Source: Desulfovibrionaceae bacterium UBA6814 (lineage in GTDB: Bacteria; Desulfobacterota; Desulfovibrionia; Desulfovibrionales; Desulfovibrionaceae). Taken from it: a stretch of 5,766 nt of DNA. The DNA lies in NCBI GenBank assembly GCA_002452635.1, contig DKEU01000170.1, forward strand, positions 1 to 5,766, written 5' to 3'. Positions 1 to 5,766 of the stretch are shown here, one piece after another; positions within the stretch are counted from its first letter, which is position 1; every line of letters begins with the position of its first letter. The notes under the pieces were generated by a model. It was not told the origin of the DNA, searched no databases, and saw only the letters and a list, made by a program, of their open reading frames with translations. The position numbers and the translations under genes were made by a program.

Positions 1-2604
1 GGCTGCGGCCAGGGCCAGTGCGGCGCGTGCAGCGTCATCCTGGACGGCAAGCTGGTGCGCTCCTGCAGCGTGAAAATGAAGAAGCTGGAGAACGGCGCGG
101 CCGTGACCACCACCGAGGGCATCGGCGCCCCGGGCAACCTGCACCCGGTGCAGCTGGCCTGGATCGCCCACGGCGGGGCCCAGTGCGGCTTCTGCTCCCC
201 GGGCTTCATCGTGTCCACCTACGCCCTGCTCCTGGAGAACCCCAAGCCCACCCGGGACGACGTGCGCGACTGGTTCCAGAAGCACCGCAACGCCTGCCGC
301 TGCACCGGCTACAAGCAGCTGGTGGACGCGGTCATGGACGCGGCCGCGGTGCTGCGCGGGGACATGAAGAAGGAGGACCTGCTCTTCAAGATTCCCGAGG
401 ACGGCCGCATCTGGGGCACCTACTTCCCGCGGCCCACGGCGGTGGCCAAGGTCACCGGCACCCTGGACTACGGCGCGGACCTGGCCCTCAAGCTGCCCGC
501 CGGCACCCTGCGCTGCGCCCTGGTGCAGTCCCCGGTCTCCCACGCCAACATCAAGGGTGTGGACGCGTCCGAGGCCGAGAAGATGCCCGGCGTGTACAAG
601 GTCGTCACCGCCAAGGACATCAAGGGCAAGAACCGCATCACCGGCCTCATCACCTTCCCCACCAACAAGGGCGACGGCTGGGATAGGCCCATCCTGTGCG
701 ACACCAAGGTGCACCAGTTCGGCGACGCCATCGCCATCGTGTGCGCGGACACCGAGGCCAACGCCAAGGCCGCGGCCGCCGCGGTCAAGGTGGACCTGGA
801 GCCCCTGCCCGAGTACATGAGCGCGCCCGCGGCCATGGCCGAAGGGGCCATGGAGATCCATCCCGGCACGCCCAACGTGTACTATGTCCAGAAGATCGCC
901 AAGGGCGGCGACACCGCGCCGGTCTTCGCCTCGGCCGCGGCCGTGGTGGAGGACGACTTCTACGTGGGCCGGCAGCCGCACATGCCCCTCGAGCCGGACA
1001 ACGGCTTCGCCTACCTGGACGACGACGGCAAGCTCCACATCCACTCCAAGTCCATCGGCCTGCACCTGCACCTGTACATGATCGCCCCGGGCCTGGGCGT
1101 GGAGCCGGACAAGCTCGTCATGGTCCAGAACCCGGCGGGCGGCACCTTCGGCTACAAGTTCAGCCCCACCATGGAGGCGTTGGTGGGCGCGGCGGCCCTG
1201 GCCACCGGCAAGCCGGTCTCCCTGAAGTACTCCTGGCACCAGCAGCAGACCTACACCGGAAAGCGCTCGCCGTTCTTCATCAACCTGAAGTACGCGGCGG
1301 ACAAGGACGGCAAGCTGCTGGCCATGGAGAGCGACTGGACCGTGGACCACGGCCCGTACTCCGAGTTCGGCGACCTGCTCACCCTGCGCGGGGCCCAGTT
1401 CATCGGCTCGGGCTACGACATCGCCTCCATCCGCGGCGAGGGCCGCACGGTCTGCACCAACCACGCCTGGGGCTCGGCCTTCCGCGCCTACGGCTCGCCC
1501 CAGAGCGAGTTCGCCTCGGAAGTGCTCATGGACGAGCTGGCCGAGAAGCTGGGCATGGACCCCCTGGAGCTGCGCTACAAGAACGCCTACCGCCAGGGCT
1601 CGACCACTCCCACGGGCCAGACCCCCGAGGTCCTGAGCCTGCCCGAGATCATCGACACCATGCGGCCCAAGTACAAGGCCGCCCTGGACAAGGCCAAGAA
1701 GAACTCCACCGCCGAGGTCAAGCGCGGGGTGGGCATCTCCCTGGGCGTGTACGGCGCGGGCCTGGACGGGCCGGACTCCTCCCAGGTGGACATGGAGCTG
1801 AACCCCGACGGCGCCGTCAGCGTGTTCGCCTGCTGGGAGGACCACGGCCAGGGCGCGGACGCCGGCCTCCTGGGCACGGCCCACACCGCGCTGCTGCCCC
1901 TGGGCATCGCCCCGGACAAGATCAGGCTGGTGATGAACGACACCAGCCTGGCCCCCAACTCCGGCCCGGCCGGCGGCTCCCGCTCCCAGGTCATGACCGG
2001 CAACGCCGCCCGGGTGGCGGGCGAGGCCATGGTGGCCGCCCTGCGCAAGCCCGACGGCTCCTTCCGCACCTACGACGAGATGGTGGCCGAGAAGAAGCCC
2101 CTGCGCGTGGAGGGCAAGTGGACCGCGCCGGCCTCCAACTGCGACGAGAACGGCCAGGGCAACCCCTTCTGCTGCTACATGTACGGCCTGTTCATGGCCG
2201 AGGTGGCGGTGGAGACGGCCACGGGCAAGACCCAGGTGGAGAAGATGACCCTGGTGGCCGACATCGGCAAGGTCAACAACCGCCTGGTGGTGGACGGCCA
2301 GATGTACGGCGGCATGGCCCAGGGCATCGGCCTGGCGCTCACCGAGGACTACGAGGACCTCAAGAAGCACGCCACCATGGTGGGGGCGGGCTTCCCCTAC
2401 ATCAAGCAGATCCCCGACGACATGGAGCTGGTCTACGTGGAGACCCCGCGGCCCGACGGCCCCTTCGGCGCGTCCGGCGTGGGCGAGCTGCCCCTGACCT
2501 GCCCCCATGCGGCGGTGATCAACGCCATCTACAACGCCTGCGGCGTCCGCATCACCAAGCTCCCGGCCCTGCCGGAGAAGGTGCTTGCGGGCCTGAAGGC
2601 CTAG
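1..2604 (+). CDS. mop: Molybdenum aldehyde oxidoreductase (Mop, xanthine oxidase family), 5'-partial
   Basis: Oxidises aldehydes to carboxylic acids at a molybdopterin cytosine dinucleotide centre and passes electrons through two [2Fe-2S] clusters. The frame is open from base 1; numbering here starts at that codon. By alignment from memory with the 907-residue D. gigas enzyme, about 38 N-terminal residues lie outside the window, leaving 867. Cluster ligands are all present: C2, C7, C10 and C22 (plant-ferredoxin-type domain) and C62, C65, C99 and C101 (helical domain), matching D. gigas C40/45/48/60 and C100/103/137/139. The molybdenum domain keeps RQPHMPLEPD, GGTFGYKF (380-387), AFRAYG (493-498), DHGQGAD, GGSRSQ (658-663) and GASGVGELPL. 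E829 in the last motif is the counterpart of catalytic Glu869. No in-frame TGA or other break is seen. The stop TAG is followed one codon later by a second in-frame TAG. Identity is very secure; the physiological substrate is not shown by sequence. Confidence 0.97.
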   Translation, partial: GCGQGQCGACSVILDGKLVRSCSVKMKKLENGAAVTTTEGIGAPGNLHPVQLAWIAHGGAQCGFCSPGFIVSTYALLLENPKPTRDDVRDWFQKHRNACRCTGYKQLVDAVMDAAAVLRGDMKKEDLLFKIPEDGRIWGTYFPRPTAVAKVTGTLDYGADLALKLPAGTLRCALVQSPVSHANIKGVDASEAEKMPGVYKVVTAKDIKGKNRITGLITFPTNKGDGWDRPILCDTKVHQFGDAIAIVCADTEANAKAAAAAVKVDLEPLPEYMSAPAAMAEGAMEIHPGTPNVYYVQKIAKGGDTAPVFASAAAVVEDDFYVGRQPHMPLEPDNGFAYLDDDGKLHIHSKSIGLHLHLYMIAPGLGVEPDKLVMVQNPAGGTFGYKFSPTMEALVGAAALATGKPVSLKYSWHQQQTYTGKRSPFFINLKYAADKDGKLLAMESDWTVDHGPYSEFGDLLTLRGAQFIGSGYDIASIRGEGRTVCTNHAWGSAFRAYGSPQSEFASEVLMDELAEKLGMDPLELRYKNAYRQGSTTPTGQTPEVLSLPEIIDTMRPKYKAALDKAKKNSTAEVKRGVGISLGVYGAGLDGPDSSQVDMELNPDGAVSVFACWEDHGQGADAGLLGTAHTALLPLGIAPDKIRLVMNDTSLAPNSGPAGGSRSQVMTGNAARVAGEAMVAALRKPDGSFRTYDEMVAEKKPLRVEGKWTAPASNCDENGQGNPFCCYMYGLFMAEVAVETATGKTQVEKMTLVADIGKVNNRLVVDGQMYGGMAQGIGLALTEDYEDLKKHATMVGAGFPYIKQIPDDMELVYVETPRPDGPFGASGVGELPLTCPHAAVINAIYNACGVRITKLPALPEKVLAGLKA

Positions 2605-2624
2605 CCCTAGACTGAAACAGCCGA

Positions 2625-2654
2625 GCGGCGGTCCCCCGATCGGGGGACCGCCGC
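2625..2654 (+). terminator. Perfect 30-base palindrome after mop; hairpin, possible terminator or attenuator
   Basis: The arm gcggcggtcccccga (2625-2639) is followed without any break by its exact reverse complement (2640-2654). As RNA it would fold into a 13-pair, almost all G:C stem with a GATC tetraloop, starting 20 bases after the mop stop codon. No T-run follows (the next bases are ccagccggcttcc), so it is not a classical intrinsic terminator. It could cause partial termination, protect the mop 3' end and so set mop expression above the downstream genes, or be a binding site for a dimeric regulator. The hairpin is seen directly; its role is inferred. Confidence 0.6.
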
Positions 2655-2670
2655 CCAGCCGGCTTCCTGC

Positions 2671-2674
2671 GAGG
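2671..2674 (+). promoter_or_regulatory. Shine-Dalgarno GAGG for the iron-sulfur protein gene
   Basis: GAGG lies six bases before the ATG at 2681 and supports that start over the next in-frame ATG at 2702 (residue 8), which has no comparable site in front of it. No convincing -35/-10 promoter is visible in the 76-base gap, so the gene is probably read through from mop, subject to the hairpin upstream. Confidence 0.65.
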
Positions 2675-2680
2675 ACCTGC

Positions 2681-4969
2681 ATGGACCAGGCCGAACTGCG
2701 CATGTGGGAGGCCCGGTGCATCCAGGAGGAGCCTCCCTGGTGCACGGCGGCCTGCCCGCTGCACGTGGACGCCCGCGCGGTCTGCGGCCACCTGGCCGCA
2801 GGCCGAGTGGACGAGGCCTGGGCCGCGCTCTGCCGCACCCTGCCCCTGCCCGGCGTCCTGGCCCGCATCTGCGACGCGCCCTGCCGCGCCTCCTGCCTGC
2901 GCGCCCAGCGCGGCGGCGGCCTGGAGGTGGGCGCGCTGGAGCGCTTCTGCGCCGAGCACGCCACCCGCACCCCGCGGGTCACGGCCCTGCCCTCCCGGGG
3001 CAAGACCGTGGCCGTGTGCGGCGCGGGGCTGGCCGGCCTGGCTGCGGCCTGGGACCTGGCCCGCAAGGGCTGCACCGTCACCCTGTTCACCCACGCCCCG
3101 CTGGAGGCGCTCCTGGACCGCTACCCGGGCCGCCTGCCCCCCGCGGCCCTGGACCGGGAGATGGAGACCCTGGCCCGCCTGGGCGTGACCCTGGCCCCGG
3201 CCCCGGAGGTGGACCGCGCCGCGGCCGAGGCCGCCCTGCGCACCTTCGACGCCGTGGCCCTGGACCCCGAGTACTGCCCCTGCGAGATCCTGGACCTGCC
3301 CGGCTCGGACCCCGTGACCCTGGCCACCGATCTGCCGGGCCTGTTCGCCGCGCCCGGCTCGGCCTGCCGCGCGGACACCTCGCCCGCGGTCCTGGCCGCC
3401 CTGGGCCGCCGCCTGGCCAATTCGGTGGAGCGCCACGTGCAGGGCGCGTCCCTCGCCGCGGGCCGGGAGCGGGAGGGGGTGTTCGCAACCAACCTGTTCA
3501 CCGACATCTCCCAGGTGGCGGACCTGGCCCCGGTCCCGGTCCCGGATGCGGGCTACGGCCCGGACGAGGCCCGGGCCGAGGCCGCCCGCTGCCTGGACTG
3601 CTCGTGCCTGGAGTGCGTGCGCCACTGCGCGTACCTTGCGCACTACGGCTCCTACCCCAAGGTCTACGCCCGCCGCGTGTTCAACAACGAGGCCATCGTC
3701 ATGGGCAGCCGGCAGGCCAACGAGTTCATCAACTCCTGCATGCTCTGCGGCCTGTGCGCCCAGGTCTGCCCCACGGACTTCGCGGTGGCGGACCTCTGCC
3801 TCGACGCCCGGCAGGGCATGGTGGCCCGGGGCAAGATGCCGCCCTCGGCCCACGAGTTCGCCCTGCGCGACATGGCGTTCGCCAACGGCCCGCACAGCGC
3901 CCTGGCCCGGCCCGCGCCCGGACAGGACGTGAGCCCCTGGGCCCTGTTCCCGGGCTGCCAGTTGCCGGCCTCGGACCCCGGGGCCACGGCTCGGCTCTAC
4001 GCCCTGGCGCGCCAGGCCCTGCCCCAGGGCTGCGGCCTGCTCCTGCGCTGCTGCGGCGCGCCCGCGCGCTGGGCCGGCCGGGACGAGACGGCTGGCGCGG
4101 CCGCGGCGGACCTGCGCCAAGACTGGGAGGGCCTGGGCAGGCCCAGGCTGGCCGTGGCCTGCCCCTCCTGCGTGGTGGCCCTCCGGGCCGAACTGCCCGA
4201 GGCCGAGGTGCACTCCCTGTGGGAGGTCCTGGCCGAGGCCGGCCTGCCGGCTTCCCCGTCCGCCGCGGGCCGGACCCTGGCGGTGCACGACCCCTGCGCC
4301 TCGCGCCACGACCCGGACCAGCGGGCCGCCCTGCGCGGGCTCCTGGACCGGCTGGGCGTGGCCTGGACCGAGCCGGCGCGCAGCGGGAACCTCACCGAGT
4401 GCTGCGGGTTCGGCGGGCTCCTGGTCCACGCCAACCCGCCCCTGGGGGCCGCAGTGGCCAGGCTGCGCGGAGAGGCCGCCCCGGAGGATTTCGTGACCAC
4501 CTGCGCCATGTGCCGGGACCTGCTGGCCCGCGCGGGCAAGCGCAGCCTGCACCTGGCGGACCTGCTGGCCCCGGGTTCGGACCCGGACCCCGCGGCCCGG
4601 CCCGCGCCCGGCCATTCCCAGCGCCGGGAGAACCGGGCCCGGCTCAAGGAGGACCTCATGCGCGACCTGTGGCCCGACACGGCCGAGTGCCCCGAGCCCG
4701 AGCCCTGGGCCGGGGTGGCCGTGAGCTTCACCCCCGAGGCCGCGGCCCGGCTGGAGGAGCGGCGCATCCTGGTTTCCGATGTCCAGAAGGTCCTGTTCGC
4801 GGCGGAGCGGTCCGGCCGCTTTCTCAAGAACGCCGCCACCGGCCGCCGTCTGGCCGCGCACCGGCCCGTGGCCGTGACCTACTGGATCGAATACGAGCCC
4901 GACGCTGCGGGCGGCTTCACGGTGCACAACGCCTGGAGCCACCGCATGCAGGTGCGGGAGGTGGCATGA
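2681..4969 (+). CDS. Multi-cluster Fe-S oxidoreductase: GltD-like + 4Fe-4S dicluster + two CCG domains (DVU_1558-like)
   Basis: A 762-residue cytoplasmic electron-transfer protein with no signal peptide or membrane segment. Residues 1-95 resemble the Fer4_20 iron-sulfur domain of GltD and dihydropyrimidine dehydrogenase, with C13, C21, C25, C64, C68 and C72; E16 sits where GltD has its second cysteine. Residues 107-255 resemble the FAD-binding part of GltD: GAGLAG (114-119), FDAVALD (189-195), LPG (206-208), GLFAAP (220-225). A dicluster segment follows: CLDCSCLECVRHC (304-316) and CMLCGLCAQVCP (353-364). Two CCG modules of the HdrB/GlpC type follow: C426, C457-C458, C494/C497; and C539, C574-C575, C608/C611. 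Residues ~645-762 are an unrecognised domain. It follows mop by 76 bases and overlaps the next gene by ATGA. Named from memory as the 'pyridine nucleotide-disulfide oxidoreductase/dicluster-binding protein' family found beside Mop. Likely an electron acceptor or carrier for Mop (inference). Domain calls are firm; the function is not. Confidence 0.9.
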   Translation: MDQAELRMWEARCIQEEPPWCTAACPLHVDARAVCGHLAAGRVDEAWAALCRTLPLPGVLARICDAPCRASCLRAQRGGGLEVGALERFCAEHATRTPRVTALPSRGKTVAVCGAGLAGLAAAWDLARKGCTVTLFTHAPLEALLDRYPGRLPPAALDREMETLARLGVTLAPAPEVDRAAAEAALRTFDAVALDPEYCPCEILDLPGSDPVTLATDLPGLFAAPGSACRADTSPAVLAALGRRLANSVERHVQGASLAAGREREGVFATNLFTDISQVADLAPVPVPDAGYGPDEARAEAARCLDCSCLECVRHCAYLAHYGSYPKVYARRVFNNEAIVMGSRQANEFINSCMLCGLCAQVCPTDFAVADLCLDARQGMVARGKMPPSAHEFALRDMAFANGPHSALARPAPGQDVSPWALFPGCQLPASDPGATARLYALARQALPQGCGLLLRCCGAPARWAGRDETAGAAAADLRQDWEGLGRPRLAVACPSCVVALRAELPEAEVHSLWEVLAEAGLPASPSAAGRTLAVHDPCASRHDPDQRAALRGLLDRLGVAWTEPARSGNLTECCGFGGLLVHANPPLGAAVARLRGEAAPEDFVTTCAMCRDLLARAGKRSLHLADLLAPGSDPDPAARPAPGHSQRRENRARLKEDLMRDLWPDTAECPEPEPWAGVAVSFTPEAAARLEERRILVSDVQKVLFAAERSGRFLKNAATGRRLAAHRPVAVTYWIEYEPDAAGGFTVHNAWSHRMQVREVA
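4956..4961 (+). promoter_or_regulatory. Shine-Dalgarno GGGAGG for the small CxxC protein gene
   Basis: GGGAGG lies four bases before the ATG at 4966, inside the last codons of the preceding gene. It decides the start. The same frame is open far upstream (to an ATG at 2704) only because of GC-rich frame shadowing; the protein becomes non-repetitive and family-like from 4966 onward. Confidence 0.7.
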
Positions 4970-5181
4970 GCACGCTCAAGGTGCTGGAGGGCGATTTCTC
5001 GGCCTGGACCTGCGCGGCCTGCGGCCAGCCGCTGGCCATGCGGCCCGTGGAGCTGGACTACCTGGGCAGCCGCTTCAGCGTGGAGCTGCCCGCCTGCCCG
5101 GCCTGCGGCCTGGCGCTCATCCCCGAGGACCTGGCCCTGGGCAGGATGGCCCAGGTGGAGAAGCTGCTGGAGGACAAATGA
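4966..5181 (+). CDS. Small redox/zinc-ribbon-like protein with two CxxC pairs (DVU_1557-like)
   Basis: A 71-residue soluble protein with two cysteine pairs, CAAC (16-19) and CPAC (44-47), 24 residues apart. The pattern fits a rubredoxin-like or zinc-ribbon fold binding one Fe or Zn. Between the pairs is a predicted beta stretch containing DYLGSRFSVELP. The tail IPEDLALGRMAQVEKLLEDK looks like a charged helix. From memory this matches the DVU_1557-type 'redox protein' always found next to the DVU_1558-like protein; I could not check that here. Its ATG overlaps the TGA of the upstream gene (ATGA) and its own TGA overlaps the next ATG, so its translation is coupled on both sides. It may shuttle electrons to or from the large iron-sulfur protein, or be a structural or metal-delivery subunit. 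Sequence alone does not separate these. Confidence 0.85.
   Translation: MSTLKVLEGDFSAWTCAACGQPLAMRPVELDYLGSRFSVELPACPACGLALIPEDLALGRMAQVEKLLEDK
5169..5173 (+). promoter_or_regulatory. Shine-Dalgarno GGAGG for the methyltransferase gene
   Basis: GGAGG ends four bases before the ATG at 5178 and lies within the last codons of the small CxxC gene. It supports the ATGA-overlap start of the methyltransferase. Confidence 0.7.
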
Positions 5182-5766
5182 CCCAGACCAGGGCCGATAT
5201 TCCCTTCTGGGCGCGGCCCGGCATGCGCAAGGTGGTGGGCGACGCCCTGCGGCCTGGCGGCCTGGCCCTGACCCGGCGCGGCCTGGCCCTGGCCGAGACG
5301 CCCCCGGGCAGCCGGGTGCTGGACGCGGGCTGCGGCCCCGGGGCCACCCTGGATTTCCTGGCCGGCCAGGGTCTGCGCCCCTGCGGCCTGGACCTGGACC
5401 CGCCGCGCCCGGCCCCCCCCGCTCCCGGCCGGGATGCGCACCCCCGGGTGGCCGGGGACGTGCAGGCCCTGCCCTTTGCGGACGGCGTCTTCGGCGCGGT
5501 GTTCTGCGAGTGCGTGCTCTCCCTGGTCCCGGACCCGGGGCGGGCCGTGCGCGAGCTGGCGCGGGTCCTGGCCCCGGGCGGCGCCCTGGTGGTCTCGGAC
5601 CTCCTGCGCACGGACAACGCGCCCCGGATGCCCCATGCCGGCTCCTGCGCGCCCGGGTCCTGCGCCGCCGGGGCCTTCAGCTTCGCCCAGATGCTGGGCA
5701 TGTTCCAGGCCAACGGCCTGTTCCCCCGGGCCGTGGAGAACCACACCCGGCTGCTCAAGGAACTGG
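5178..5766 (+). CDS. Class I SAM-dependent methyltransferase, 3'-partial (DVU_1556-like)
   Basis: The first 196 residues are inside the window; the frame is still open at its end. A Rossmann-type methyltransferase core is clear: motif I VLDAGCGPG (47-55), acidic strand-2 end GLDLD (70-74), GDVQALPFADGVFGAVFCECVLSLVPD (positions 93-119) covering the adenine-binding loop and motif II, then the ELARVLAPGGALVVSD segment (126-141), typical of UbiE/Methyltransf_11 enzymes. Cysteines are frequent for such an enzyme: C52, C69, C110, C112, C157 and C162, the last two in GSCAPGSCAAGA (155-166). The start overlaps the upstream stop (ATGA). From memory the gene corresponds to the DVU_1556-type methyltransferase of the Mop neighbourhood. 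The substrate is unknown; candidates are a small-molecule intermediate of the pathway, a cofactor or a metal(loid). The fold call is firm and the family name is moderately sure. Confidence 0.9.
   Translation, partial: MTQTRADIPFWARPGMRKVVGDALRPGGLALTRRGLALAETPPGSRVLDAGCGPGATLDFLAGQGLRPCGLDLDPPRPAPPAPGRDAHPRVAGDVQALPFADGVFGAVFCECVLSLVPDPGRAVRELARVLAPGGALVVSDLLRTDNAPRMPHAGSCAPGSCAAGAFSFAQMLGMFQANGLFPRAVENHTRLLKEL

Noticed and set aside
2482..2490. Possible selenocysteine or altered catalytic residue in the Mo enzyme, given that related hydroxylase clusters are selenium-dependent
   Set aside because: No in-frame TGA occurs, and the catalytic position is a normal glutamate codon (GAG at 2485-2487) in an intact GVGELPL motif.
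696..2615. A 639-residue + strand open frame inside mop
   Set aside because: Low-complexity Arg/Gly/His-rich shadow in another frame; the Mop frame here carries all expected molybdenum-site motifs.
2605..2680. Possible promoter for the iron-sulfur protein gene in the short gap
   Set aside because: Apart from the palindrome and GAGG there is no pair of -35/-10-like boxes or sigma-54 GG/GC pair that I can support in this stretch.
2552..4942. A 796-residue open frame on the - strand opposite the iron-sulfur protein gene
   Set aside because: Its composition is Gly/Ala/Arg/Gln/His-rich and repetitive with no recognisable motif. It is the usual antisense shadow of a GC-rich gene whose + strand frame has many exact cysteine motifs.
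2704..5181. An 825-residue + strand open frame ending at the same stop as the small CxxC protein
   Set aside because: Everything before 4966 is Gly/Pro/Arg-rich out-of-frame translation of the iron-sulfur protein gene. Only the part from the ATG at 4966, with its own Shine-Dalgarno and ATGA overlap, looks like a protein.
5058..5758. Two overlapping - strand open frames (213 and 228 residues) at the 3' end
   Set aside because: They lie opposite the small CxxC gene and the methyltransferase, have no motif, and show the biased composition of GC-rich antisense shadows.
1..5766. CRISPR arrays, tRNA/rRNA genes, insertion sequences or attachment sites
   Set aside because: No regularly spaced repeats, RNA-gene signatures, transposase motifs or terminal inverted repeats were seen; the window is nearly all coding sequence.

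Overview
The window is very GC-rich (about 70% by eye) and fully coding on the + strand except for one 76-base gap. The first gene is a close relative of the Desulfovibrio gigas molybdenum aldehyde oxidoreductase (Mop). That, the gene order and the base composition point to a high-GC sulfate reducer of the Desulfovibrionales. The species cannot be told from the sequence alone.

Layout: (1) bases 1-2604, mop, lacking only its first ~38 codons to the window edge; (2) bases 2605-2680, a short gap holding a perfect 30-base palindrome and the ribosome-binding site of the next gene; (3) bases 2681-4969, a 762-residue multi-cluster iron-sulfur protein combining a GltD-like N-terminus, a 4Fe-4S dicluster segment, two HdrB/GlpC-type CCG cysteine-rich modules and an unrecognised C-terminal domain; (4) bases 4966-5181, a 71-residue protein with two CxxC pairs; (5) bases 5178 to the window end, a class I SAM-dependent methyltransferase, cut at its 3' end. 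The last three genes are linked by ATGA stop/start overlaps and are almost certainly one translationally coupled unit.

From memory of annotated genomes (not checked here), the order matches the D. vulgaris Hildenborough neighbourhood DVU_1559 (Mop), DVU_1558 (pyridine nucleotide-disulfide oxidoreductase/dicluster-binding protein), DVU_1557 (small redox protein) and DVU_1556 (methyltransferase). The purpose of that conserved set is, to my knowledge, undefined. A reasonable reading is that Mop oxidises an aldehyde or other hydroxylatable substrate, and that the large iron-sulfur protein and perhaps the small CxxC protein carry the electrons away. The methyltransferase could act on a substrate, cofactor or metal site of the same pathway. 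This is inference.

The most interesting object is the large iron-sulfur protein. Its GltD-like part appears to lack the NAD(P)H-binding domain and several residues normally used for FAD and for the N-terminal cluster, while both CCG modules keep all their cysteines. It may be an electron hub that does not use NAD(P)H directly.
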